From Bacteroidales bacterium (GTDB taxonomy: Bacteria > Bacteroidota > Bacteroidia > Bacteroidales > UBA1715), in the NCBI GenBank assembly GCA_017642535.1, contig JAGCOW010000090.1, forward strand, positions 1 to 54,991: 54,991 nt of DNA, written 5' to 3'. Shown one piece after another: positions 18,401-27,017 of the stretch. Position 1 is the first letter of the stretch. Each line of letters opens with the position of its first letter. The notes beneath the pieces were generated by a model. The model did no database searches and was not told where the DNA came from. It saw nothing but the letters and a program-made list of their open reading frames with translations. Made by a program: the position numbers and the translations under genes.

Positions 18401-21400
18401 TTGATCTTACATCGGGATTTAATCCTGCAAATGCTACTGTCGGACAAGAATACGCAATTACGTATGAATATTCCGATGGTGTATGTTCTAATTCTACGTC
18501 GAAAAATATCACCGTTTATAATCCTCAAAAACCTGTAGGAACAGATGTAGCAATCGTTTATACAAAAGTTACAACAGGTAATGTGCCTGCTCTTACGGCA
18601 ACGGGTGTAAATCAGATATGGTACAGTGACGCTCAATTGACAAATAGAGTAGGAGAAGGTAATTCTTACACGCCAGAAGGTTCTGTTGTTCTTGATGGCG
18701 GTCAAGGGAAAATCGGAACATATACGTATTATGTAGTAAGTACCGAAGAAGGTTGTGTTTCAGAAGCGACGGAAGTAAAACTTGACATTTCAAGTTGTGC
18801 CGTTGAAGCACCGACAAAATCTGCGGCATCGGTAGATGTTTGTTATGGTGAAACTGATGTTGACAAACGTACTATAAATGTTATAACATCGGCCGTAGGA
18901 AATGTTCGTTGGTACGATGCACAAGGAAATAAACTGCAAGATTTGCCAGACTTGACATATTTGCCAAGCGAGACAGAAGTGGGACACACCACATTCTACG
19001 TCGCAGCATTCGATGCAGAACAAAATTGCGAGAGTCCACGTACAAGCATTCTTTATAACATCACGAAATTGCCGACGGTAACTTTCGACTTGCCAGAAGA
19101 AGTTTGTGAAGGTTCAGCTGAAATTGATTTTGCGCCATTGAAATCGCAGGCCGACGGTGTTGTGATCTCGCTTTGGGGCGATCAAGGTCCAGAAACTTCA
19201 TTCCTTCCAAATAAAAAAGGTAAGTTTAAGTTCGAATATTCATATACCGATGCTCATGGTTGTACAAACAGCGTACAAAAAGAAATTCAGGTAAACGAAT
19301 TGCCAGATGTCACGTTTAATGACGTTCCAAACCAATGTGAATATAGTGATCTTGTTGATTTGAGTTATTATGCGGGACCAATAGGAGGAACATTCTCTGG
19401 TTCGGGCGTTACCACACAAAATAGTTTCTTCTTGTTCAATCCTGCTGCGGTAGAGGCTGGCTCTACTTCGACAATAACGTACACTTACACCGACGGGAAA
19501 AATTGTACAAATTCCGCTCAAAAAACAATACAAGTCATCGCCCGTCCTTCGGTTACGTTTAACGACGTCCCATCGTTGTGCGTTGGAGGTGAAAAACACG
19601 ATTTGTCACAGTACGTAACGCCGACTACAGGTACATTCTCAGGCGAGTATGTCGATGGAACAGAATTCAACCCAACGACAAAAGGAAGTCACAAGGTTTC
19701 TTACACGGTTGAATCCGACGGATGTAGTACAACGGTAGAAAAAACAATTGTTGTGAACGAACTACCTGTATTGGCATTGGAAATGAACGCAGTTGCGTGT
19801 GTCAACACTGGCAACGTAACTCCGCAATTAAGCCCTGCAAATGGAACATTTACCATCGATGGTGAAGTTTCCACAACAATTAACACCGATAATTTGTCGG
19901 TTGGTAATCACACATTGGAATATGTTTATACCGATCCGACGACCCGTTGTTCAAATTCTATCTCTAAACCATTAGAAATAAGAAAGATAGAAAAACCGAC
20001 AGTTACCAATAAAACCGTTGTCATCGGTTCTACCGATTTGACAATCACTGCACAAGGAAACGGCGGCACATTTGAATGGACCGACCAAAACGGAACAAAA
20101 ACGACAGGTGCGTCAATATCGCATTCAGATGCAAGCTATGCGGGCGAATGGGAATATTGCGTGACCGAAAGCGACGGAACGTGTACGAGCGAACCTGCGT
20201 GTATGACGTTCTCGGTTATCTGGTGTCCTGCCCAAGCACCACTCGTTACCGTGTCAGGTGTATACGTAAACCACAACTGGGCAGATGTACTATACACCGA
20301 AATATGCGAATCCGACGAAGTTCCTACATTCCACGTAACTGGCATAGAGGATGGCGCCACAATCAATTGGTACGACGGCAGTACTGGCGGTTATATTACC
20401 ACGGACTCGCCTGAGGCATATCAAAACAATGCCCTAAAGGGTAAACCGGGCGAATATTCTATGTCGGTGTCGCAAACGACTACAGGAGAGAACGGTTGTA
20501 CAAGTATTCCGACAAGCGTCATTGTGAAGATTTACGAGAATCCGCAGATTGCAATTACCAACGACGATGTTCATTTCTGCGACTACGATGACAAAGTTCA
20601 AATAGAAGTTTCTTCTGACAGCGATAACGGTACATTTACGTATAGTGGTGATTTTGTAGAAGATAATTATTTCTATCCTGCAAATGCGACAACAATTGGT
20701 ATGGCAATTTCTGTCACAGTAAATTATGTCGATAGCGAAACGCGTTGCGAGGCAACGACATCTGCTGATTTCTTCGTTCATCACGCAAATAAATTAGACG
20801 TCGTATCTCCTATAACTCAGCTTGAAAGCGACTATGAAACCGTTTTGACCGCCACACCTGACGGCGCTAACAAAGTTACGTGGTACGATGCGTGCGAGAC
20901 AAAAACGAAACTGAAAGAAGGAACATCGTTCAGCACGGGACTTGTAGGCGAAGTTTCGGAAGATTTCGGCGTTACACAAACCGATCCATACGGTTGCGAA
21001 AGCGAATGTGCAACAATCCAAGTCAATCGTATAAAATGTCCTACTCCGGCACCGACGGTCACGGTAGAAACAAATACCATTTGTGCGACCGACGAAGTGC
21101 CTACGTTCTATGTAAGTGGCGAAACAGATGCAACATTCTCGTGGTACGAAAATGGCACGCTCATCAGTAACGATGCAGAATTTACGCCGACAAGCATTCA
21201 ATGCACGGCAGGCTCATATTCGTGGACAGTAACGCAAACAACAACAGGCACTAACGGTTGCGAAGGCGTTGCCGCTCCTGCCACATTGAAAATCAATCCT
21301 TCGCCAGAAATTGCAGTTACGATTGACGATGTGCTTTGTATGAACGAAGGTATAAAAACGCCGAAGTCAAATCTTCAAGGCACTATCTTCAAATTTGCAG

Positions 21401-24393
21401 GCGAAGTTGTAACCCAAATCAATCCTGAAGAATATCTTGCAGGAACATACGATTTGACATATTCATACAACGATCCAGTAACTGGTTGTCATGCAGTTGA
21501 GCCAGCAACGAACTGCTACGACGAAAGTTGTTTGAAGAAAACAATTGAAATCCGTGAGATTCCTGACGTGTATGTCAACAATATCACGCAACTTGTAACT
21601 TCTAACGAGTTCAAGGTTTCAATCATTTCTGGTCACGGAGGTGCATACACGTGGACTGACGAACACAATACTATAGTGGGCGTAGGTGCAACCATTGAAC
21701 ATCAATATGAGAAAGAAGTAGGTTCGTGGACATATTGCGTGACAGAATCAGACGGAATTTGTTCAAGCAATCCTGCTTGTTTGACCTACTCTATTATAAA
21801 TTGCCCTGTTCCCGCTCCAACCATTGTTGAAGACAATATAAATGGTTGTACCAACGAGGACGCACCTGAATTCCTTGCCGAAGGCGATTATGAGATTCAT
21901 TGGTACAAGGCAGATGATTTGTCAACAATTGTTTCCGTAGGGAACTCATACACGCCAAACGACATTACAAGTGCGGGAATATACACATATTATGTAACGC
22001 AAAGTGACGGAACGTGTGAAGGTGTTCCTGCTGTGGCTACGTTGAATATGTTCACGACTCCATTACCCAAAATCACGGGAAATATGCCAGTGTGCGAAAA
22101 CGAACAGTTAATCCTTACTGCCGATGGCGAAGTGCTGTGGTACACCGACGAAACATTGAAACACGCCGATGCAATCGCTCCAGTTCATTTTGTTTCGTAT
22201 GCAGAAGCAGGAACATATAATCTTTACGTCACTCGTCAGTCAGAGTTCTGCACAAGTAATCCTGTATCATTGACAATCCAAATCAATGCAATTCCTGATG
22301 AACCAACAATTCAATATGAGAACGTTTGTAACGGCAACGATGTGATTTTCACCGCAACGGGTGAAGACATTCTATGGTATAAGAACGGAATGGTTACGGA
22401 AACCGAAGACCCGTCAACATTGATTGAAAAGACGATTCTACCAGGAACGATTACAGTGGAAGCAACTCAAACGATAAATGGCTGTACAAGCCCGAGAGCG
22501 AGTGCAACTGCCGAGATTTATGCTATTCCGAACAAACCGACACCTAACAATGTTACGATTTGTGACTACAACGAGATAGAACCTGTGAGCGTAAGCGTCC
22601 AAGCAAATGCAGAAGCAACTTGGTACAGCGACGAATCACTCACTGCCATTCTTGCAACAAGCACATCGTACAAGCCATCTAACAAGGAAACGAAGACATT
22701 CTACGTAACCCAAACAATTAACGGATGCGAGAGTGAACCAGTTGAAGTGACATTAAAAGTTAATGCTAAACCAGGCGATGTCGTATTCAAACAAACGCGA
22801 GATATTGAAGAATGCGAAGGAACCAGAGTTACCATTACTGCAGAATCATCTAACGTGATTTTCTGGTATGAAGCTGGCGACGATAATCCAATATTTACTG
22901 GTCGAACATTCACCGTTCCTACAACCGAAGTTGGTGAATATACCTACTATGCGACACAAACTGACGCCGCTGGTTGCGTAAGCGATATGACACCGAAGAA
23001 AGTAAAATTGATTGCAGGTCCAACATTCGCCTTGATTGAAAAACAAGACACGATTTGTGAATACGATAACCCAGGAAGACTTATTGTTTCTCGACAAAAA
23101 GAAAACGAAACAGTAACTTGGATTACTCCTACGGGAGAAACAATTCCTGGAGAAAATAGCGATACGTTGGATATCCCCGCTTCGCTCAAATTAAAACCTG
23201 GAATACATACGTTCAAGGCACGTACGACAGTTGCTACTTGTAGTTTTGAGACGAGAAAAGAAACTGCTTTGAGGTATGTCATTCATCCAAAACCGGCAGA
23301 TCCAAAATTGACAAAGACAGCATTCTGTTACGACGGTCAACCAGTAACATTGTCAACCAATGCGCAAAATCCGATGTGGTATAGCGAAAACTACAGCATC
23401 CTTTCTGCTTATGCTCCTGAATATGCAACCATCTATTCAGAAGTAGGTGATTACACTATAAAGATGACTCAAACCATAAACGAATGTACGAGTGATACCG
23501 TTTCGATTCCATTCCTTATCAGTGCGTTGCCAACGCCGACAATTACTGGTGCCGACAAAGTCTGCGAGGGAGCAAACGAAAGTTATGTGGTAACAAAATC
23601 TGATGAAAGTAACACCATGAAATGGTTTGTTACCGGAAATCGTGTTATCTATGAATTGTCTTCTTATAGTTCGGGATTTGTTCGTTCTATTGATTGGACT
23701 ACCGAAGGATTAGACACAATCTTCGTGTACGAGACCAACAAATATGGTTGCCTTGGTGAAAATGAATATCCTATCGAAATCCTATCCGTTCCTGATGCTC
23801 AATTTACCGCTGAATCGTTAGGACAAGAAGGTGTGATTACATTCACAAATACCTCTGATCCTCAAATTCTTAATAGCAAAGGCGTTGAGAAAGAATATCA
23901 AGTTGATTATTACTGGGATTTCGGAAGAAATACCGATACGGCAACAGTGCTTCAAAATGCAAAAGTATTTGAGGAAAAATATCGCTATGGCGACTATTCG
24001 GCTAAAATGACCGCTATCAACGAATTTGGCTGTGCCAACAGTGTTACAAATCCATTCTTTGTTGACGTTTCTCACGCTCTTTATGTGCCTACGGCCTTTG
24101 CTCCTATGAGCGTTTCGGGTGAGATTAGGGTATTCAAACCTAAGGGTTTCAACTGTAGCACGTTCAAGATTTGGATTTACGATGCGTGGAACAATCTTGT
24201 ATATTACTCCGAAGGAGTTGACGAACACGGAGGTCCTATTTGCGAATGGGATGGGAAAGTGGATGGCAAAATAATGCAATGTGGAACATATCGTTATAAG
24301 ATTGAGGTAACATTTGAAGACCATTCAGAAGACAATCTGAAAATTACTCAATCGGTTAAGCCAATTTGGGGTAACGTGATATTGACACGATAA
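12463..24393 (+). CDS. Giant 3976-residue secreted protein: GH8-like domain, DUF11, Ig-like array, type IX sorting domain
   Basis: A signal peptide (cleaved near residue 20, LQAQ) precedes a glycoside hydrolase family 8-like domain at about 25-500. It has the acid motif EGDGYS (Glu107) and AATDGDVDIALAL (Asp169), close to the GH8 signature, and WRTALNYVWHGN (Trp357). At the position of the GH8a catalytic base, six residues before Trp357, there is Gly. Three DUF11 domains follow (about 525-625, 657-1000, 1036-1293), the second and third split by inserted modules. Residues about 1300-3770 are Ig-like modules of the Ig_7/PKD type with a Cys pair each. A PKD-like domain (about 3780-3865, YYWDFG) and a CHU_C/gliding-type C-terminal domain (about 3871-3976) end the protein. 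That end marks type IX secretion and surface attachment. The gene is single, with a terminator at 24399-24430. Confidence 0.9.
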   Translation: MKRCITTLISSLLLAFVLQAQNEVTVHINSGNPRFPFPQFLAYEYGTSHHLENLGTVNPEGVVHAEMEQDIRDAYQIFANEWTYTGDQLNGVKYIRGNLGCPYDCREGDGYSLLAAAIMGDKTSFDGLWMCVHDKSRVKQYRYIDGAMFQPNYAYGDYSIKDNQDAATDGDVDIALALYVAWMQWGDYMGINDARGNPISYKKELMDVLKGFIHLQTRFPNDGEPRRYLSGEIGLDGYLKNGNTWAEATNYVSQNPMTVDGVRMTPEFAGPCNVHTDYLAPAYFHEFYELLEKENPSDVSEFEKNQFKRCAASCDWMVGNWISQNAKNIFVGEEATVNGTSVTMHAGNQGGRFRSVWRTALNYVWHGNPTYTWNPSTHTVSETSNTYEHDGAVRYSNFMNDPQGWDHANCTKFGGGPKVTYKGPATLHWDIEPDGSFPSSEFIFNWIAGCGTMSAISAEDLELLGVLYRTCNIEWDITTGGDGYLSSVPHYFHGWFRLLGMLTATGNHIAPAKMIAQPNMKIYRALKDSLSFAYTGDTFTYLLDYRNYGSVDAQNVTIVEHVPDDFIFVSAERGGVYDAATHTVTWNIGTVPGFKTGSLDVTKGQVSYVAKVGPKAFGRYCTTAEISCSNGLGWTSNEYPNYVTATMQRNCVDVIKRSLIIDKEANLEETNPNQLVTYTINFENSSEAGWLDGGRPRVNIAFSNGGLATQQEWLRFRLYNDAIEPYINYGNYRVSYYMYDAARKSLGDPGWGWYTAIYEGKRSSADAISVSHETVVEGEDAYGKWNQRMILQFAPLLVTTTGHLSNYYGMGSRIHRGGTEPLRVAGYIHPNPWVNTDFSDDWSWDAAAEGAEDGAYYPVTPSWQRINQTTGQSIETPVNEYIPSVCDVPTHTVSNILVEEYDGYVWRRILGTGPMAGRDMYNVVVRDTLPKGLTFVEFKNSCPLESFGATMTTSRTSDGRDIIIWRIPTMQIKQKGTIKYTALANFPSGRSCETSDEVIDNVAWIYADMNSPVGDTASITVTCAKVPEPIVPTTLTKTPSVDIVSVGDEITYTLEYEQTHGFVTNNAGQNASDWTVSGGSVSNGTVSVNANSNSNVKYNYSYSKNIFVEADCQFAQYAETYWYFRDNVRLYLKVDYGVLKVECYNGNTRIKAADLVASSGNLHLAVQVQGSILRMWASETASVDTSETAAFTAENISTTAGYFGFINNAHGNHKYSKIHVHTDNAYNLSIVDELPSDLTYVSSSNSGVKSGDNVTWTFEQGINNPIPFGKKYTVTVKATVNACNQKIINTAHVNLLGHDENEIRAQATVECGAGCPPKPTVSSPVTYCQGATATALTATGTALKWYTSETGGTAQNSITPSTSAAGTTTYYVSQTENDCESPRAAINVVVNPKPSTPTVTAPTAVCEGEAITLSAPLMQNATYKWTGPNSFTSTDREVTVTSSATTSHAGEYSVVVTSQYSCESDAGTATIAVNAVPDAPTVTSPIQYCKGETVSDEVTATGTSLKWYTSATGTTEFSSLVPSTSTVGSVHYYVSQSVDGCESERADLEVQTLAPPETPAITTNSPVCVGSKIELSTSADGTYTWTGPNNFTSTDQNPEIASATTAAAGEYTLVVKVGNCTSEAGTATVVVNEIPATPSPSNNGPKCAGEDITLSVSAVANATYSWTGPDNYSKTDQNPTTTVAGEYSVTVTVAGCTSEAGTTTVVVNAIPDAPTVTTPVQYCQNETVSAEVTAEGDNLSWYTTADGNVKYSSLVPTTATVGSVHYYVSQTVNGCESPRADLEVKTLEPPTKPVITSNSPICVGEALTLGTESEGTYTWSGPNSFTSTDKNPEIASVTADAAGEYSLVVKVGNCTSEAGTATVVVNAIPSVNIDAVANQCVDGNDVTLTVTATPAGGTGSFSGTGVSGSTFSPATAGAGMHEISYTYKVSGCSKTESINITVQDKPTVSFDLPTTACASGDVIALTGNQTGGTFTATPSLDLTSGFNPANATVGQEYAITYEYSDGVCSNSTSKNITVYNPQKPVGTDVAIVYTKVTTGNVPALTATGVNQIWYSDAQLTNRVGEGNSYTPEGSVVLDGGQGKIGTYTYYVVSTEEGCVSEATEVKLDISSCAVEAPTKSAASVDVCYGETDVDKRTINVITSAVGNVRWYDAQGNKLQDLPDLTYLPSETEVGHTTFYVAAFDAEQNCESPRTSILYNITKLPTVTFDLPEEVCEGSAEIDFAPLKSQADGVVISLWGDQGPETSFLPNKKGKFKFEYSYTDAHGCTNSVQKEIQVNELPDVTFNDVPNQCEYSDLVDLSYYAGPIGGTFSGSGVTTQNSFFLFNPAAVEAGSTSTITYTYTDGKNCTNSAQKTIQVIARPSVTFNDVPSLCVGGEKHDLSQYVTPTTGTFSGEYVDGTEFNPTTKGSHKVSYTVESDGCSTTVEKTIVVNELPVLALEMNAVACVNTGNVTPQLSPANGTFTIDGEVSTTINTDNLSVGNHTLEYVYTDPTTRCSNSISKPLEIRKIEKPTVTNKTVVIGSTDLTITAQGNGGTFEWTDQNGTKTTGASISHSDASYAGEWEYCVTESDGTCTSEPACMTFSVIWCPAQAPLVTVSGVYVNHNWADVLYTEICESDEVPTFHVTGIEDGATINWYDGSTGGYITTDSPEAYQNNALKGKPGEYSMSVSQTTTGENGCTSIPTSVIVKIYENPQIAITNDDVHFCDYDDKVQIEVSSDSDNGTFTYSGDFVEDNYFYPANATTIGMAISVTVNYVDSETRCEATTSADFFVHHANKLDVVSPITQLESDYETVLTATPDGANKVTWYDACETKTKLKEGTSFSTGLVGEVSEDFGVTQTDPYGCESECATIQVNRIKCPTPAPTVTVETNTICATDEVPTFYVSGETDATFSWYENGTLISNDAEFTPTSIQCTAGSYSWTVTQTTTGTNGCEGVAAPATLKINPSPEIAVTIDDVLCMNEGIKTPKSNLQGTIFKFAGEVVTQINPEEYLAGTYDLTYSYNDPVTGCHAVEPATNCYDESCLKKTIEIREIPDVYVNNITQLVTSNEFKVSIISGHGGAYTWTDEHNTIVGVGATIEHQYEKEVGSWTYCVTESDGICSSNPACLTYSIINCPVPAPTIVEDNINGCTNEDAPEFLAEGDYEIHWYKADDLSTIVSVGNSYTPNDITSAGIYTYYVTQSDGTCEGVPAVATLNMFTTPLPKITGNMPVCENEQLILTADGEVLWYTDETLKHADAIAPVHFVSYAEAGTYNLYVTRQSEFCTSNPVSLTIQINAIPDEPTIQYENVCNGNDVIFTATGEDILWYKNGMVTETEDPSTLIEKTILPGTITVEATQTINGCTSPRASATAEIYAIPNKPTPNNVTICDYNEIEPVSVSVQANAEATWYSDESLTAILATSTSYKPSNKETKTFYVTQTINGCESEPVEVTLKVNAKPGDVVFKQTRDIEECEGTRVTITAESSNVIFWYEAGDDNPIFTGRTFTVPTTEVGEYTYYATQTDAAGCVSDMTPKKVKLIAGPTFALIEKQDTICEYDNPGRLIVSRQKENETVTWITPTGETIPGENSDTLDIPASLKLKPGIHTFKARTTVATCSFETRKETALRYVIHPKPADPKLTKTAFCYDGQPVTLSTNAQNPMWYSENYSILSAYAPEYATIYSEVGDYTIKMTQTINECTSDTVSIPFLISALPTPTITGADKVCEGANESYVVTKSDESNTMKWFVTGNRVIYELSSYSSGFVRSIDWTTEGLDTIFVYETNKYGCLGENEYPIEILSVPDAQFTAESLGQEGVITFTNTSDPQILNSKGVEKEYQVDYYWDFGRNTDTATVLQNAKVFEEKYRYGDYSAKMTAINEFGCANSVTNPFFVDVSHALYVPTAFAPMSVSGEIRVFKPKGFNCSTFKIWIYDAWNNLVYYSEGVDEHGGPICEWDGKVDGKIMQCGTYRYKIEVTFEDHSEDNLKITQSVKPIWGNVILTR
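16882..18065 (+). repeat. Tandem duplication inside the giant gene, period 702 bp
   Basis: The segment beginning at 16882 (coding PDAPTVTSP) recurs at 17584 (PDAPTVTTP), and GGAAGCGTACATTATTATGT at 17044 recurs at 17746, both offset by 702 bp (234 codons). Copy one contains three Ig-like modules (A, B, C). Copy two contains A' and B' and then diverges near 18065. The DNA-level similarity of modules A and A' indicates recent duplication compared with the rest of the array. Confidence 0.75.
20000..21810 (+). repeat. Higher-order Ig-like supermodule, about 765-813 bp per unit
   Basis: Three Ig-like module types recur in fixed order. One begins C-P-x-(P/Q)-A-P (at 20224, 21037 and 21802; spacings 813 and 765 bp) and contains TTTGxNGC. 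One begins with (T/I)NDDV or IDDV and a GTF strand. One ends in YCVTESDGxC. Similarity is clearer at protein level than DNA level, so these are older copies than the 702-bp duplication. Confidence 0.6.
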
Positions 24394-24398
24394 GAAAT

Positions 24399-24430
24399 AA
24401 AGGGTTTCAATGTGAGACCCTTTATTTTTT
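24399..24430 (+). terminator. Rho-independent terminator of the giant gene
   Basis: AAAGGGTTTC (24399-24408) pairs with GAGACCCTTT (24414-24423), with one G-T wobble and loop AATGT, then a T-tract. It starts 5 nt after the giant gene's stop codon. Confidence 0.85.
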
Positions 24431-24464
24431 CAGTTCATTTTTATGGTAATCCGCCAATTATATG

Positions 24465-24472
24465 TACTTTTG
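24465..24472 (+). promoter_or_regulatory. -7 box (TACTTTTG) for thrA
   Basis: Exact TAnnTTTG match, 20 nt upstream of the ATG at 24493 and 35 nt downstream of the giant gene's terminator. An alternative ATG at 24412 would lie inside that terminator and is rejected. Confidence 0.7.
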
Positions 24473-24492
24473 TCGTCTATTGTATAGGCTTT

Positions 24493-26943
24493 ATGAAGGT
24501 TTTAAAATTTGGTGGAACTTCGGTGCAGAACGCCGAAAACATTACGAAAACAATTGCGATTATTAAGGAAAATCTCGCAAAGGAACAGTTAGTTGTTGTG
24601 GTATCAGCCCTTGGCGGTGTCACAAATATGTTGATTGAATGCTGCACAAAGGCAGAAAAAGGCACAACCGATTTCACCCAAACGTTGACCGAAATCAAGA
24701 ATCGTCATTTTGAGACGATAAACAATTTATTATCTGGTAGTTACAAAGACGACTGCGAGCAATACACCAACGATGTCCTTTCGGAACTCAAAGATATTCT
24801 TACTGGTATTTCGCTTATCCGCGAACTTACTCCTCGATCGTTGGACTTGGTTTCCAGCGTGGGCGAACGTCTTTCGGCATACATCATCGCAAGAACTATC
24901 GCTCAAAGGGGCGTAAACTGCGAATTTCTTGATGCACGCACAGTAATCAAGACAGACAAAACGTTTGGTGCAGCAAAAGTCAACTTTGAAAAAACCGACG
25001 AACTCATTCAGAAAAAAATCAATAATACTAACACATTGTTTGTGGCAACAGGGTTCATTGCCAGCACCGACGACAACGAGACAATCACACTCGGTCGTGG
25101 CGGCTCCGATTATTCGGCTGCTATTTTCGCTCGTGCCGTGAATGCTTCCATTTTGGAAATCTGGACCGATGTTGACGGTATGATGACCGCCGACCCACGT
25201 AAGGTGAAAAAAGCGTTTCCGCTTGAACACGTAACTTACGCCGAAGCAATGGAACTTTCGCACTTCGGGGCTAAAGTTCTTGAACCACGTACTGTTATCC
25301 CAGCAATGTCAAAAAATATTCCCGTGATTATAAAAAATACTTTCAACCCAACGGCAAAAGGAACGCTCATCTCGAAGGAAAACACAAATTCCGAATTACG
25401 CGTTCGAGGTATCTCTTCTATCGACGAAGTTAGTTTGATTACCGTACAAGGTAGCGGTATGATTGGCGAGGCAGGTATTTCAATGCGTCTGTTCCGTGCC
25501 GTTGCCGAAGCGTCAATCAACGTGATTTTGATTACGCAATGTTCGTCGGAACACTCAATCACGTTTGCTGTGCTTCCTAACGAAGCGCAAAAGTCGAAAG
25601 ACGCTCTGAACAAGGAGTTTGAGATGGAATTGAAATCGGGTTTAATTGATTCAATCAAGGTTGAAAATAATCTTTCGATTATTGCCGCTGTCGGTGAGAA
25701 TATGAAAAGTATTCCAGGTGTTGCAAGTAAATTCTTCAACGCATTGAGTATCAACGGAATCAATGTGGTTGCCATTGCACAGGGAGCCAGCGAACTTAAC
25801 ATTTCGGTTGTTATCAACGAAAAAGATAAAATCAAGGCACTCAATTCATTACACGAATCATTTTTCTTGTCGAACACAACTACGTTGAACGTATTTGTCG
25901 TGGGCACGGGAACTATCGGTGGCGAACTTATCCGTCAAGTAAACGCACAACACGATACGTTGATTAAACAAAATAAAATCGATGTGAAGATTGTCGGTAT
26001 TTCCAACATCGACGGCTATTTGATTGATACTGACGGTATTGATTTGAATAATTGGGAAAAACTGATTAAGACAAAAGGTTGCAAACCTGATTTGGACGCA
26101 TACGTTGCAGAAATCAAGGCCTTGAATTTGAGAAATAGCGTATATGTCGATAACACAGCAAGTTACGCTGTTGCCGACAAATACGAGGAAATGTTGGAAA
26201 AACACATTTCGGTGGTTACGCCGAACAAAGTTGCCAACGCAAGCGACTACAAACGCTATGCAAACATTCACGCTCTTGCGGCAAAAACAGGTGCTCGTTT
26301 CTACTACGAAACCAACGTGGGTGCAGGTTTGCCAGTCATCAGCACGTTGAAGGATTTAATCAAGAGCGGTGACGAAATCATCAAGATAGAAGCAATTCTT
26401 TCGGGTTCGTTGAACTTCATTTTCAGTAACTGCTCGTCAACAAAGGATTTTGCAACTACGGTGAAGGAAGCCCGTCAAAAAGGATACACCGAGCCAGACC
26501 CGAAAATCGACCTTGGTGGAAAGGACGTTGCCCGCAAGATTTTGATTCTTTCGCGCGAAATTGGTTGTACGTTCAATTTAGAAGATGTTGACGTAGAAAA
26601 CTGTCTTTCAGAGGAAAGCCAGAAAACCAACACGGTGGAGGAATTGTGGGATTCTCTTGAAAAATACGACAACGAGAAATTTGCAAAACTATTCGCTCAA
26701 GCCGAGAAGGAAGGCAAGCACCTGAAATACATCGCAACATACGAAAACGGCAAGGCTCGCACCGAAATCAAAGCTGTTGACGCTTCGCATCCGTTCTACA
26801 ACATTACGGGTAGCGACAACATTATTTCGTTCACGACTGCTCATTACCGCACACAACCATTGATTGTAATTGGTCCGGGTGCAGGTGCTGCAGTAACGGC
26901 AGCTGGCGTGTTCGCCGATATTATTAGAATTGCAAATTTCTAA
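24493..26943 (+). CDS. thrA: Bifunctional aspartokinase / homoserine dehydrogenase
   Basis: The 816-residue enzyme catalyses the first and third steps of threonine/methionine synthesis from aspartate. The N-terminal aspartokinase domain begins MKVLKFGGTSVQ and contains GRGGSDYSAA and EIWTDVDGMMTADPR. Two ACT-type regulatory segments follow (VSLITVQGSGMIGEAG and LSIIAAVGENMKSIPGVASK). The homoserine dehydrogenase domain starts near residue 465 with VFVVGTGTIGG (NADPH Rossmann motif) and has ETNVGAGLPVISTLKDL. Length matches E. coli ThrA (820). The start at 24493 fits the promoter box and family alignment. It is monocistronic here; thrB and thrC are not adjacent. Confidence 0.97.
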   Translation: MKVLKFGGTSVQNAENITKTIAIIKENLAKEQLVVVVSALGGVTNMLIECCTKAEKGTTDFTQTLTEIKNRHFETINNLLSGSYKDDCEQYTNDVLSELKDILTGISLIRELTPRSLDLVSSVGERLSAYIIARTIAQRGVNCEFLDARTVIKTDKTFGAAKVNFEKTDELIQKKINNTNTLFVATGFIASTDDNETITLGRGGSDYSAAIFARAVNASILEIWTDVDGMMTADPRKVKKAFPLEHVTYAEAMELSHFGAKVLEPRTVIPAMSKNIPVIIKNTFNPTAKGTLISKENTNSELRVRGISSIDEVSLITVQGSGMIGEAGISMRLFRAVAEASINVILITQCSSEHSITFAVLPNEAQKSKDALNKEFEMELKSGLIDSIKVENNLSIIAAVGENMKSIPGVASKFFNALSINGINVVAIAQGASELNISVVINEKDKIKALNSLHESFFLSNTTTLNVFVVGTGTIGGELIRQVNAQHDTLIKQNKIDVKIVGISNIDGYLIDTDGIDLNNWEKLIKTKGCKPDLDAYVAEIKALNLRNSVYVDNTASYAVADKYEEMLEKHISVVTPNKVANASDYKRYANIHALAAKTGARFYYETNVGAGLPVISTLKDLIKSGDEIIKIEAILSGSLNFIFSNCSSTKDFATTVKEARQKGYTEPDPKIDLGGKDVARKILILSREIGCTFNLEDVDVENCLSEESQKTNTVEELWDSLEKYDNEKFAKLFAQAEKEGKHLKYIATYENGKARTEIKAVDASHPFYNITGSDNIISFTTAHYRTQPLIVIGPGAGAAVTAAGVFADIIRIANF

Positions 26944-26969
26944 TGAGAATTTAGCATATAAAATGAAAC

Positions 26970-27000
26970 GTCCGTCAATGAAAATTGGCGGACTTTTTTT
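26970..27000 (+). terminator. Rho-independent terminator of thrA
   Basis: GTCCGTCAAT (26970-26979) and ATTGGCGGAC (26984-26993) form a 10-bp stem with one wobble and a GAAA tetraloop, followed by seven T. It lies just before the convergent rnhB 3' end. Confidence 0.9.
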
Positions 27001-27017
27001 GCATCTGTTACAAAAAA

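Noticed and set aside
20076..20414. 112-codon plus-strand ORF in another frame of the giant gene
   Set aside because: Arg- and Cys-rich with no domain; a frame shadow of the Ig-like coding sequence.
16400..23500. CRISPR-like array or slipped-strand region, because of many repeats
   Set aside because: The repeats are protein-coding Ig modules of 200-800 bp in one open frame, not short repeats with unique spacers.
24412..24492. Upstream ATG extension of thrA
   Set aside because: It begins inside the giant gene's terminator and upstream of the thrA promoter; the extra residues do not match aspartokinases.
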